From assembly GCA_008828725.1 (NCBI GenBank), contig MEHQ01001308.1, forward strand, positions 218,533-282,532: a DNA stretch of 64,000 nucleotides, read 5' to 3'. Source of the stretch: Saccharina japonica (Eukaryota; Sar; Phaeophyceae; Laminariales; Laminariaceae). Below the pieces are notes generated by a model. That model did not search any database. It had not been told where the DNA came from and saw nothing but the letters and a program-made list of their open reading frames with translations. Made by a program: the position numbers and the translations under genes. Each line of letters begins with the position of its first letter. Position 1 is the stretch's first letter. Below are positions 51,045 to 63,640 of the stretch, in pieces.

Positions 51045-52545
51045 AGGTATAGGATCGAAGCCAAAACAGAGAGCCAGCGCGCAGCGAGGTTTATCCCTCC
51101 GGGCAACGGCGAGGTCCCGCCGCACCCGGGGATGATATGATCCCATCCCCGGGTCATAAATTATTCCATACATTTACAACTCCAACGTCCCGAGGACGTA
51201 AACGGTCACCCCCGGGTCGATACCGCCCCACAAGGTGTGGAAACCCCAATACCACGGGCTCTACTACGGTTGCCTGGCCCTCATAGAGCGAGCGTGCGGC
51301 GAGAGTTACCCTCCGGGGCAACGGCGAAGTCCTACCGCACCCGGGGATGATAACGTCCCATCCCCGGGTCATAAATCCTTCCATACATCTACAACTCCAA
51401 CGACCCGGGGACGAAAATGCACCCCCCTCGGGTCGATACCGCCCTGCAAGGTGTGGAAACCCCACCACCACTGGCTGATTGCTGATTTGACTGGGGCGGT
51501 GGAGTTCATAGAGCCAGCACGCAGCGAGGGTTGCCCCTCGGGGCAACGGCGAGGTCCCGCCGCACCCGGGCATGATATGATATCATCCCCGGTTCATAAG
51601 TCCTTCCATACATCTACAACTCCAACAACCCGGGGACGCAAGCGGACATCCCCCGGGTCGATACCTCCCCCCAAGGTGTGGAAACCTCAACTCCACGGGC
51701 TATTTTACGGTTGCCTGGCTCTCATAGAGCCAGCGTGCGGCGAAAGATGACCTTCGGGGCAACGTCGAAGTCCCGCCGCACCCGGGGATGATATTATCCC
51801 ATCCCCGGATCAGAAACCCTTCCATATATCTACAACTCCAACAACCCGGGGACGAAAACGAACACCCCCCGGGTCGATACCGCCCCGCAAGGTGTGGAAA
51901 CCCCACCACCACGGGCCAATTTATGGTTGCCTGGCTCTCATAGAGCCAGCGTACGGCACGAGTTGCCCCTCGGGGCAACGTCGAGGTCCCGCCGCACCCG
52001 GGGATAATAACGTCCCTTCCCCGGGTCATAAATCCTTCCATACATTTGCAACTCCAGCGACCCGGGGACGCCAGCGGATATCTCCCGGGTCGATACCGCC
52101 CCGCAAGGTGTGGAAACCCCAATCCCACGGGCTATTTTACGGTTGCCTGGCCCTCATAGAGCCAGCGTGCGGCAAGAGTTACCCCCCGGGGCAACGGCGA
52201 AGTCCCACCGCACCCCGGGACGATAAAGTCCTATCCCCGGGTCAGAAATCCTTCCATCCATCTACAAATCTAACAACCCGGGGACGATAACGGACATCCC
52301 CGGGGTCGATACCGCCCCACAAGGTGTGGAAACCCCAACCTCACGGGCTGGTTCACGGTTGGCTGGCTCTCATGGAGCCACCGCGCTGCGCGAGTTGCCC
52401 CTCGGGGCAACGGCGAGGTCCCGCCGCACCCGGGGATGATAACGTCCGATCCCCGGATCAGAAATCCTTGCGGACATATACAACTCCAACAACCCTAGGA
52501 CGAAAACAGATACCCCATGGGTCGATACCGTTCCGCAGGGTGGTT
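51045..52545 (+). repeat. 216-bp satellite, right block (about seven units)
   Basis: Anchors AAACC at 51241, 51457, 51682, 51898, 52114 and 52330 give spacings 216, 225, 216, 216, 216. All are multiples of three, so plus frame 1 stays almost open across the block, with matching open frames on the minus strand. Each unit carries two hairpins, CCCGGGGATG/CATCCCCGGG and CGACCCGGGG/CCCCGGGTCG. Confidence 0.9.
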
Positions 52546-53680
52546 CCAATTTTTCGGTTCAGAGTGGTACATCACAGCACACTGCGAATACTATGTAAGT
52601 TCTATTTACCACGCCAGGAACTTACATACTACGGGCGGAGCCGTGGCTGTATACGAAGTATGATATATACGAGCCTTATTCCTTTAGCCCCCCCAAAAAC
52701 TAACCTTGGAACTCGTACTCGGTATCGTACTCGGCATCAAGTGCACAATATACCTGGTTCCGTGAAATAGAGAACGGTAAAGCAGAAATAAAATAGTATA
52801 GCCCTGTTCCCCTACAGAAGGCAGCGCAAGGTGCAAATGCAGCACAGGTGCTCGATGAGAGGGACATACGCATAAAGTCCGCTCTCTATAATAATAGCCC
52901 GTAACCGCTCTTCCTGCCGAAGTGAACACCATAATCATCCAACGTACATACATACAACGTACTGTCGCAGTGCTCATTATATAGGCAAAATGGTCGCAGC
53001 TCAAGGTGCAAATGCGGCACAGGTGCTCATTAGATGGGTGCTCGCTGAGGGGGACATTACATAGTTATAATATTTCAGTTTATGGGTCAATAGTCATGGG
53101 TGCTCATCAGGCAGAAATGTCATGGTGCTCATTTTAAAAGCAAGTAGTGTATGGGTCAATAGTCATAGGTGCTCAGTATATGGTTGGCGCAAAAAGGCCG
53201 CAGCTCGCTCAACTTGGCGTTCAGGGCTCCAAATGCGAATCATCCAACTTCCAACGTACTATTGTCGTTGATGCTTAGAAGAATACGCTGCGCCAGAAAG
53301 AGGTCGCAGCTCCAAGTGGGGCACAGAAATGTTGCTCCGAATGTCACACAGAAGCATCCAACGTCCAGCTTACTGTCGAGAATACATTTCGCTCACAGGG
53401 CTCCAAATACGACACAGATAAAATATTGCATTGAATGTGAAATGTCTTGTCAGCACGGTCAAGAATGGTTCCCGTTATTTCTTAAATGGTGTGAAGTTTA
53501 TATGTATTGCGGTAAAGTACCTTCTATTATACTATTAATATTAAATATGTATATACGAGTAGATTGTGCCGGTTGCACACACTGCAGATGTATCATACTA
53601 TTATATAATACGAGTATGTATAAGTACTGCTGTATGTCGTACCTGGTATAAAACTATTATATGTATAATGACCTGCTTCG
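52546..53680. other. No gene recognised
   Basis: Contains short repeats of the type GGGTGCTCATTAGA and TGGGTCAATAGTCATGGGTG (52990-53175), and TCGCAGCTC-like motifs at irregular spacing. No supported exon. Confidence 0.5.
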
Positions 53681-54155
53681 GAGAGAAGAGGCGCTGCGAG
53701 AGGACGAGAGAGAGGGACACCGGAGGAGGAAGGGAGAAACGGAGCAGGACCATGCCACCACCAACGACCACCAGCCACCACGAGCATCAAGTTCCTGGTG
53801 CCCCTGGTACTCGGCTGGTGGGGTGGTGGTGGCGGTGATGGAGGTGTTCGTGGTGGTTGTGTGGACTGTTGTGTGGTAACTACTACACTCTCTTGTTGCT
53901 CGTGTAGTACCTGGTATAATACTATTATACGTACAAGTTCCTGCTTCGGAGAGAAGAGGCGCTGCGAAGGGACGAGAGTGAGGGACACCGGGAGCGGAAG
54001 GGAGAGACAGGGAGAGAAAGGGAGAGACGGAGCAGGACCATGCCACCACCAACGACCACCAGCCACCACGAGCATCAATCTTCTGGGGCCCCTGGCACTC
54101 GGCTGGTGGGGTGGTGGTGGCGGTGATGGAGGTGTTCGTGGTGGTGGTGTGGACT
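53681..54155 (+). repeat. 268-bp tandem duplication
   Basis: GAGAGAAGAGGCGCTGCG at about 53681 and 53949 starts two similar units. Both continue with GGAGCAGGACCATGCCACCA and TCGGCTGGTGGGGTGGTGGT. Confidence 0.8.
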
Positions 54156-54159
54156 AGAG

Positions 54160-54740
54160 GTGTTACCCTTTTACCAACTACCCGGGTACTCGCGAGTATT
54201 ACCCGGCTTGCTAGTACCCGTCACGGGTACGATTAACACTTTATACTCGCCGAGTATTTGGGCTCCGGGTACCCGGGTACCCGGTTAAAAAGGGTACCCG
54301 GGTACCCGTTAGTTTACGTTGGAACCTCTGGGGATGACACCTTATCATCCCCTAAATCACGTCCCCTGGGTAGTACCAGTATTTCGTACATAATCTCCAC
54401 GAAACCCTCATCAATATGAAAATGCTGTCTCACAATGCCTCACGCGTTACACCAGCTTAGAGGTACGCAGTGCAGGACCGGCAGCATAATGAGCATGCAC
54501 CGACAGCAGTCCAGCAGCAGTACCAGCCAAAGCAGCCAAGGTTCGAACCTATCGGAGGGCGAAGACGAGAGCCCTCCCAAGATTCCGCCGGCGTTGCCGC
54601 AACTTCGGGCGCGTCGCACACGCACACAAAAGCGCACGTTACGAGGCAGGCCGTGATAATGATTTGTAGTTTTGATCGACAATGAGATGATAATACAAAG
54701 TCATTCAAGGTCCCTAATACTGAAACCAAGAGTTTTCTGA
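54160..54740 (-). repeat. Inverted copy of the 39955-40950 repeat
   Basis: The reverse complement corresponds to 40790-40950 (54160-54310) and 39955-40270 (54425-54740). The 235-bp tandem duplication with TTAGGG units that lies between these segments at 40 kb is absent here. Confidence 0.75.
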
Positions 54741-55580
54741 CCGCCTATACTAATATAAAATAAAGAATGTAATTTTCACTAAAATCAACTGATTATTATT
54801 TCTCTCACTAAAATCAACTAATTATTATCTCCGACGCAATTGTTTTTTTGTACCCGCATTCTAAAATTTAATAACTTGCGAGAAACAAAAGGCTACCCTA
54901 ACTCATACCAGTACGTAATAAAATTTACCTAAATATGAACCCGTTAGACCAAAGGTTATGGTACCACTTTGTGGCTCGTTCATAATCTTATCAGTAACAT
55001 AGTGCCAAAGAAAATGGGTGTACCCCTCGTCTGGAGCATAAAGTTGGACACTATCTTCCCCAAGATTGAAAAATCCAACAAAAAGGGGTGTCTCGCCATC
55101 ATCTGACCCCTGAGATGATGCCAGGCACAATACGCCATTATCTTAGTTGGCTCTTTTATTGTTCCGCAAATATATACAATAATACATGCCTTGCACTATA
55201 TACGAGAACGATACGTATAACATGTACGCATGACGTACACCGGGTACGTATAAGAAAACGATACGTACGATATTTTGAATACGTACGAGTATTATGTTGT
55301 TTTGGCCATAGGCACCGCTGCTGCTCAGCCTTTATCTTTGGTTGGCGAAATAAAAGCCGGGAAGAAAAAAAGAGCCATAAAGTGGTACTATAACGTTTGG
55401 TCTTATACTGTTTTATATTTTTTAACGACGATTGAATAGTAATACGAAGCATTTAAGGTCACCCATACTGAAGCAAAGTGATTTATGACCGCCTATACTA
55501 ATATGAAGTGAAAAACATAATTTGTAATAAAATCAAGTAAATTTTATTGGTCCCACTAAAATCAAGTAACTTTCATCCCC
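54690..55580 (+). repeat. Pair of about 145-bp direct repeats around an inverted segment
   Basis: 54690-54840 and 55438-55580 share AAGGTC-CC-ATACTGAA, TGACCGCCTATACTAATAT and doubled ACTAAAATCAA-TAA motifs. Between them lies 55150-55400, the inverse copy of 41850-42075. The arrangement resembles the ends of one nested element, but no ORF supports a class. Confidence 0.5.
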
Positions 55581-55679
55581 GCCACATTTTGTTTTTACCT
55601 CGCGCGGCGCAAATTCATTCCGCTGTCCCTTGTTATATTATGGCTGACCCGCATGTGCTTCGAACTCACGAACTCATAT

Positions 55680-56810
55680 ATAATACCTGGTAGGTACCAA
55701 ATGGACATTTTCCCGGAATAATTTCACTTTTCACCTCCGGCCGCGGGTCGTTTCTCGCGCTATCGGCTGCGGGGCAGGCAGGCGGGCCGCGTGTGCACCA
55801 CGGTGCCAGTGCGGGTCCAGCCCGAGGCCCGTGGGGCGTGCTCTGGGCCTTCGAAGTCGCGAATTCTGGCAAATGACTCAGGGGAGACGTTCCGACTTGA
55901 CACCGCCTCGCAACTACTATGCTAAACCTGTCGTACGAAGTACGACTGTTTTTTTATCCGCATGATGACGGAACACCCACAGCACGCACCACGCACGAGA
56001 CAACAAGGACAACACCGACTTGACATTGAACGAGGCACACATCAAGCGCCTTGCAGCAGTAGGTGGTACTATGTTGCATGCCTCTGCTCTCTCTAGGATG
56101 TTTACGTAGAGCAGTAGCAGTTGTACGAGACGATTGGAAAAATACATGGGCATTTTAAGTAAAATTGTAAGATTTGGTTCCAATATTTTGGAATCTACGT
56201 GAAGTACGTACACAAGATCCACGAGTAGGCAGGTGTGCATATCATATCTACATACCTCTATCTACGTAAACGATAGGCCGATCATCAAGCCGTGTCGTAG
56301 GTCTTTGCCACATGCCACATACCAATACTCCTGCAGTATGAGATAGAGAGTGGTAGACAGGTACTGTACGTTCAGTTGTACGTACGTACAGCAGTACGTA
56401 CGTACAGTACTGGGGCGTGCTCTGGGCCTTTAAAGTCGTGAATTCTGGCAAAAATTGGAGCAAACCGTGGCATAGACTGCTGTATTGTTTAAAGGAAAAA
56501 ATTGTAGCGACGGCCATTCCTAACGAAATTAATGTGACGAGATGATATCGCATCTGAGGTACAGTGATGTGTGTTTGATATATGCGATTCCAGCAAAACC
56601 TCCCCCTCTGATTTTAATATCACCCGCGCTTCACAGCAGCGATTAAAAACAATAAAACCGCTAATTCCCGTCACGGGTATGGATCACACTTCATATTCGC
56701 CGAGAATTTGGGCCCAGGGCACCCGGGCATCCAGCTGTTCGACGGGCACCCTTGTACTCGGCTGCTAAACGCGTACCAGGGTACCCGCACAAAAGGTATT
56801 ACGTATATAC
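55680..56810 (+). repeat. About 1.1-kb dispersed element, copy 2
   Basis: Diverged direct copy of 36420-37610. The CGTGCTCTGGGCCTT-AAGTCG motif occurs twice here (about 55840 and 56405), indicating an internal rearrangement. Confidence 0.65.
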
Positions 56811-58024
56811 GAGTGAAATCCCTTTATTTAGGACCTGTTGCACACCACAGCAGTATCAGTAACAGCATGCGTACGATATATAGGTGGTTTAGAGGCAAGC
56901 TCGGCCTACAGCAGAAGGCCGATTTGGCGCAGTCACATGCATGCCTGGTACATACGATATCCAAATCTTCATCGATAAATAAAACAACACGCTTATGCTC
57001 ACCCAAGTTTCTCGTGACAGACACGGCGGATACATACGTAGCAACAAATTAAGCGTCTATGCGTTCGAGTCTTGTTGACTCTGTACCCAAAAATACCAGA
57101 CCGAGCGTAAAATTATGATTTCACGAGCAAATGGAGTCTCCTTAATAGATGGGATATACTATTATTACTGGTACCTAGTTGTTTTTGCGGACCGAAAAAG
57201 TATCCCTCGCGGGTAAAAAAGCCGTGGTCGCCCTCACGAACGTTTTTCGTGGTACGCAGCGCGGACAACAACGAATCAAGCGTCTATGTGCTCGAAACTT
57301 GATGGCTTTGTTTGCGTCCAGAGGACAGGCTGTTGAGAGTTTCTGCGCGCGAATATATCAAGTCCTCAGTAAAGTTTTTATAGAGTGAGAAAGCGAGTTT
57401 GTAAAAAATATCAGAACTTGAGGTTTTCGGATTGAAAAACTCTCGATGGCGATCTAAAATAGACGTCGACGTTCAAACTCAAGTTCCTTGTGATGCACAC
57501 GGCGGATTGTAAGAAATGCGCGCTGGAAATTCGAAGCCTTTGGACAGCCGGTAGTGCATACGTGCAAAGATATGAAGGTGTTCAACTTTTTATTTCGTGA
57601 GCAAAACAAGTTCGGGCAAGGATCTTTACCTTTGAAATCTTCGTTATTTACAGCATTACTGATATAAGTACTAGTATTGTGTATCTAGACGAGCGCGCCT
57701 GGCTAAAACACGAGTTTTGGAACATTTGTTTTTAAGTGGTGCCCACGCTTTACGTCGAGTTACAACGCATCGACCACACAACCGAACTGCAGACACCACT
57801 TGGACCGCTGGAACTGTAGGAAGGTTTGGGCGTTCAGTGTAATATCTGGTTTGGCGGTTTACAGCTGACTTGCACGTAACACCTTTTGAAACGATCGCAA
57901 AACATGAAATCTGGCAAGAAATATAAGCGCTGTGTGCCTACACTTGAAAGCACTCAAACGCGACATTCCTAGCTATGTACAAGTAGCAGGGTGTAAAAGG
58001 GGCCCCGCCGCCTACATAGACGGC
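56811..58024. other. No feature recognised
   Basis: Two imperfectly repeated stretches around AATCAAGCGTCTATGTGCTC and AATTAAGCGTCTATGCGTTC. No supported exon. Confidence 0.5.
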
Positions 58025-58265
58025 TTCGGCAGGGCCAGAACATCATAACTCGGAGGTTAAGCTATTACGATATACAGTAAATGTTAGTGCACGAAGAGAT
58101 GCGGAAAATATTTTCGAATCAAAAGCGCGTGGTTTGGCAATGACGGCTTTCCAATTGAACTTGAAACCTCCGTTGTCTCAGCTTTGGGTGAGACGCGTGT
58201 AATAGTATTTCACTCCTTTTATCTGCGGCTTGTACTAGACCAGTTGGTAAAATGCGTTGTTTAAA
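58025..58265 (+). repeat. Repeat segment, copy of 41280-41540
   Basis: See the 41280 entry for the shared words. The following sequence to about 59866 shows no repeat or exon that I can name. Confidence 0.55.
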
Positions 58266-59866
58266 AACAAATTGCAAGCTCAGAAGACGATGCGAATTTC
58301 CATGGACTGTATTCCTCTTGCTCTGTTTACTACTGTTGTCTGTACTGCACATCTTATACTCGTACAAGGTTCCCCTTCGGGGTATTGTTGGCTTGAAATC
58401 CCGGGGGTGTCGCAAATTGAAAAGGCTGAACACATCATTCAAAAATCATTTGTGTCGTACATCTGCAGCTCAGGCTGTTGTACCGCTGCTGCGCTGCGCT
58501 GGTGCTAAATAACTTCAAAAGAAGTGCGGGTTGGAATTGTCCACGATGCATCGCCAAAAGCGTACGGTGTTATAAAGGTACACAGCAGCAAGCAGGGAGT
58601 CGTTACGTCGATGTCCACGACATAATTACGTGTAAATACGGAAAACAGCCTTGTGCCAAAATTACGCGTAATTTTGTCTGGTATCAGGGGATATCCGTCA
58701 GTATCCCCACGAGTATGAAAAATACGTATTCCTCGTAATATATATATATTGGCGCTTGAAAATATTTTGGCCTGTATACTGTTGTTGAACTTATAATTTT
58801 ACTACTGCCGTACGTAGTACTTTTATTTATTTCGGTACATGTCCAGAGCAGTGCACGGAAGCAGCAGTTCGGCATGTCTTTATATATACGAGCTGGTTCC
58901 AGGAAGAAACATAATATTCCATCTTCGCAATTTTGCACGCTGGTTTTTGAAAGTTGGAAAACGAAATTTGGCAGGGGTGTTCTTCATGACAGTAAGAAAA
59001 AACGTATGGCTGGCCTTTTTTATTTTTCGTTTTTTGTACCTCTGTACGTAGTTTTTTTTTAATTTTCGCGGATTGTTTAGCAACTTTGACCCTATATCTC
59101 ATGCTTTATATATTTTTTCGGAAAAGGCCAGTTTGGAGCCCTTCGTAATGTTGCGAAGAACAACCTCGCCAAGTTTTGTTTCGTAACTCTAAAAAACCAG
59201 GGTGCAAAAGGGATTTCCGCGAAGTGTATTTTTTCCCCTAAGGTTTTAAATTTGCTCAATACATTTTCCTAGTAACTTGGCAGGCGGTTCTTACCACAGC
59301 CTGATAGGCTCGCAGTAAGCAAAAACGTGACATGGACATCTTCCCCTTGTTGATGCGATCCTGTCAAGACTTCCAAAGTCGAATTAGTCGGCGTATTGAC
59401 CGCCTGAATACTATTATATTGATTTTACTATAGGATTACTGCAGGAAAGCTATCCCCTATGGAATAACGTCTCGCTAAGGAATAACAATATGACCATATC
59501 TCGCGAACTACAAATCGTACGCCAAAAATCTCTTCACCGATGTGTTCCCCTTGGCGATGCCGTCATGTCGATATATGTAGTGTTCGAAAAAGTAACGTAT
59601 TCCGTTTTTTATTCCCCGAAGAAGCTATCTTATGTTTCTCTCTTGGAACCAGCTCGTAGTTATGTTTGTAATTTTTTCGTACTTTTGCAACTTTTCTCTT
59701 CGCACGATCACTTTTCGGCGAAACGATAAGGGCGCCGACACAGAAAGCCCGTCCGGACACGCTGGTCGAGGTTTGAGCTCGATCCAAGCACTGTAGCTCG
59801 CGTGGCGGGCGCTCAAAGTTGTTTTTGGGCAAATGCCAAAATCAGGTATACCTGATCCATTTGAGC

Positions 59867-60805
59867 CAAAACCAGGTACATACTAAATCGAAGTAAAAAA
59901 CGCGCGCCACGAGCGGTGTTTTGTCCATGAAAAGCCATACCTGGTAAACTTTTCCAGGGGTAGTTTTGTTTTCGAGCCTGAATATCAGGAGTAAATGTGC
60001 GGCCTCCAAAATCTTACTACTCACAGTTTTTTCATGTGTCCATTCGTTCGTGGATGCTTTCACTGCTTTCGTGATCGCAGTCACTCTTACGACGAGTACT
60101 TCTGTATTGTTGTACCTGGTATACGAAGCATATGTATATAGTAGCCACATTGATGGCATATGTACGAACAAAACTTCGAATTAATTTGAGATTGAACTGC
60201 TCGCTTTCCGTACCGTGTCAGCAAGCAGCAGTATATAATTGCGGGAAGCGGGAGGAGGCCTCGTACTGAGTAGCCTCACACCAGTACAATTTTGGGAAGA
60301 GGCCTAGCACGATGTGAATAATACACCAGTCAGATACCTCTTGCGCCACGGCAAGAGTACGTACGGCGCCCTCCCCCGTTGCCAGCTTGAAAGCCTCGAC
60401 CATCCTCGAGGAACCGCTTGCACACGGCGGCACGCAGTTCCTTTCTTTGCTGTACATATCTGGTACTATAATAAAAACTGAGTCGACCTCGACGTGGCGA
60501 ACAAACTGCAGTCTGTGTCGATTGTGCTGTATACGCGCGTATCATATGTTCTGTATGTCGTTGTGGCAGGTCAGTTGCACGTATAGTGTGGTAGTGTCTT
60601 CGTGTCGGGCGTATAGGAGACAGTGTACGTATGGCCTCTGATTGGCTCAAAATGCGCCAAAATCAGTTGAAAGCTAGACAAAGTAGAAAAATCCAGGTGT
60701 ACCCGACCATTTCATGCCAGAATCAGGTACGGTGTGAGACTGGCCAATGACAGGTGTCCTAGCGTGTGATTTGTGCTTGGTTTTATTGTTGTACCTGTTT
60801 GTGGC
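59867..60805 (+). mobile_element. TIR element (about 940 bp), copy 2
   Basis: Ends CAAAACCAGGTACATACTAA and TGCTTGGTTTTATTGTTGTA, then CCTGTTTGTGGC, match those of 42084-42866. Shared interior: CTCGCTTTCCGTACCGTGTC, GTGTCGGGCGTATAGGAGAC and GGCCAATGACAGGTGTCCTA. About 150 bp longer than copy 1 because of extra sequence around 60240-60480. Confidence 0.6.
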
Positions 60806-62737
60806 ACTAAAGTGACCAGGTATACCTGATTTTGGCTATACCCCTTTTTATTCGGCGTGAGTGGATAAGACGATTTCCCGGGTTCTCTGCATGAGGCCTT
60901 ATTTTGTACGTACGTACCAGTGAACAATATTGTTCTGCATTTTTCCTTTTCGCGAGCTCACCATGAGCACACAGGAGAGCTCGGACATACCAGTGTACCA
61001 CAGGTTGACAACAGAACATGCAGAGAGGACAACGTTACAAATCTGCATAAGCACGAGCAGGTAACACCGTGCGTGTGTGGCACGCCCATCTGCGAGGTAC
61101 TGCTGTGGCTAGCTGTGTCTATCGGAGCCTACGGTCCGTAATCCACACCATCTACCTTTTTATGTTCTGCCGCGATGTGTGACAGACCCACGCTCGCTCT
61201 GGCCGGAAATGTAATAACCGCTTTGATTGAATAGGAGCACCTCAACTGTCCTTATATTTCCGTTTTCTGGGGTTTCTTCCCCGAATCGAAGCTCACTCCA
61301 GAAATCTACGAGACATCAGACAACATGCAACTTACGCAAACAACGCCACAGCCCAGTCTAGAGGCACAAGCAGCAGGTGTGCCTGTGGCCGGTCGGCCGT
61401 AACTGCTTTGGCTATTAATAGTAATGGTTGTTTATCGCATGCTTGCATCCGTCATCAATCATCACCACCACCTCTCTCTCTTCTGCTACTTGCTGCTGTG
61501 CTTGCATGGTGTATGTGCGGCCTGTCGCCCGTCAGGCGCGCGCCGCGAAAAACAATAATTTGCCGGTACAGGGAGAACTGATATTCGGTAATGTAGCCAA
61601 ATGGCCACCATGCCCGATTTTTTTATTTGAAGGCTTGATTTCGATCCTTGGCTACGTATTTATTTATTTATTTATTTTCATTTTATTATTAGTATACGTA
61701 ACCCAGACCCCACATATAAAAGACAGACAGCACACACCCGTGTGCACTGCAGTGTTACAATGCTATACACTCCTGCTCTCCGCCAGCAGAGAAGGAAGTA
61801 ATATCACTCGCTTTCGGTAGTTTGTCCGCGCTTTATTGCTGTGGGTCCCCACTCTATAGTTGTTGCTTCTTTTTTCGGGCCCTACGATCTGTAGAGCTAG
61901 GGGTCTCCGCTGCTGTGTGGTATATACATGAATGCATGTAATCGGGATTTCGTAGGCAGCCGAGAGCGCAGCAGATCCACGTTAGACAGAGTAAGGCGTT
62001 GCATATACACACCACTGGCTGATACATATATAACGAAGCAAACTAATGATAAAAGTTTCGGCCAACAATACAGCAGAGCGATATATATCAATCTGGTCTA
62101 ACTTCGTCCTTCGAACAGCTGGTTATAGGGGTAAGCGGTGCACGGTGCGCGTGGAGTGCTTCCAAACTTTTTTTGTCGGGAGTCCTCGGTTTTGTGCAGG
62201 AGAGAGCTTCCTTACCTTGAGCGCAACAACAATTAAATATTCGCAAAGATGATGAAAAATGTTTGGCGGGATCATTAAGCAATCTCTATAAACGATCTAT
62301 TAATAGTCAATAGTGACAGTTCCACCCTATTTCCGAGTATGTTTCATCCCAAAAAAATGCAGATGCAGCTCTAAAAGGGTGTACATTTGTGTACATTGAT
62401 ACGCAGATACCAGGTATTTAATAACGTCGTATTTATGTACTACGTAATACCTGGTATGATATGCGTATGATACACAATATCGCATGCTGTTGTATAAAAT
62501 TAATGTTTCCTTGGGCCACGCCCCTAGGCACGTCCCGGAGGGGAACATTGTGCGTATACTCCGTCATGTTCATCTGTGGATTGCGTGCCCTCTTTCGCTG
62601 AAACGTACAGCGTACGGGGACAGACGTAATTACGATCATATACCCAGCTACGGCCATTCCTTTTAGGTGACGCGTGGTGTACTACGTTTATGCCGCACAG
62701 CGGCCATCCCTGGCAGTAAGCAGCAGATATAGCAAAA
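60806..62737. other. No gene recognised
   Basis: Holds the degenerate CCGGAAAT mini-element (about 61190-61265), a (TATT)n run (61660-61678) and TACCAGGTA/TACCTGGTA words near 62410 and 62450. No supported exon. Confidence 0.5.
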
Positions 62738-62941
62738 ATGGCAGAGGAACCAAACGAAGTTTTCCCTACCTCCATCGTTGAGACAGACTGTGTTCCTGTG
62801 GTTCCTACTGCTGTAGCATCTACGATGCATACACAAGGTCCGCTCAAACACGCAGGAGCACAGTTCGTGGCTGTCACGAAGGGAAAGCTTGAAACACATG
62901 GCTGCCACAATGTCAAATGTTTCTATAATAGTGGTTTACAG
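62738..62941 (+). CDS. Candidate first exon, function unknown
   Basis: An ATG in good context (GCAAAAATGGCA) opens 68 codons starting MAEEPNEVFPTSIVETDCVP and ending at TTACAG followed by gtacgc in phase 0. It has two closely spaced Cys (THGCHNVKC). I cannot find the following exon. It may be chance. Confidence 0.25.
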
Positions 62942-63049
62942 GTACGCAGCAAGCAGCAGATACTGTATACCACTGTGGGTTTAAATATAGCAACCCTTTC
63001 GTATTCCCTTTTGCTTAAACCGTTCGTATATTTTTGCCCAGAGTGGTAG

Positions 63050-63640
63050 CAAAAAAGAGAGAGCTGAAAACGCACGTCTCCTGCTGAGATAGACGCCTGT
63101 GTTCGTGATTCCTACGGCCGCTGTAGGACCCCAAGACGACATACACATACGACCTCGCGCTCACGGACACACGTGCATAATCATCGTTCGTGGCGGTCGC
63201 AAAGCGAAAGTCTTGGAGCGCGGCTTTTGCACCGTGCTCGCCAAGCCGTTGAGGGCTGCTGCGGGCTGTGGTACTTCAGAAACAGGATTCCGAGACGAGA
63301 CATACACTCTGTACACACACACGCACGTTGACGCACTAACACGCAGAGGTCATATTTTTTCGCTGTCACTAAGGCAAGAGCTTGAAGCTCTGCTGTTGTA
63401 CCGTGCTTGCCTAGCCTTTGAGGGCTGCTGTGTTCTGTGCGTGGCACTTCAGGAACAAAATAACGGCACCTCGCTGCCGCTGGGTGAAAACATGATAACT
63501 GGACAATTTGGGGGCTATGTGAGGCTCGCTACTGTTGTATACTGCTGCTACTGTTGCTACTACCGCTGCTGTTGTTAGACTGTATGCTGGGCGGAGGTAT
63601 TGTGAGTTCAAAGGAAGTGTTCGGGGGATGAGCTGCTGCT
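63050..63640 (+). repeat. Imperfect internal repeats at the right end
   Basis: 63225-63290 and 63398-63460 share ACCGTGCT-GCC-AGCC, TTGAGGGCTGCTG and ACTTCAG-AACA. Also GTTCCTGTGGTTCCTAC (62792) resembles GTTCGTGATTCCTACGG (63102). No coding sequence is supported here or in 63640-64000. Confidence 0.45.

Noticed and set aside
49745..52770. Protein-coding gene made of 72-residue repeats on either strand
   Set aside because: Open frames exist on both strands, carry stops between units and follow simply from a 216-bp period; no start context or splice signal supports translation.
53681..54160. Candidate CRISPR or regularly spaced repeat array
   Set aside because: Only two 268-bp tandem units with no short repeat/spacer pattern; the genome is eukaryotic.
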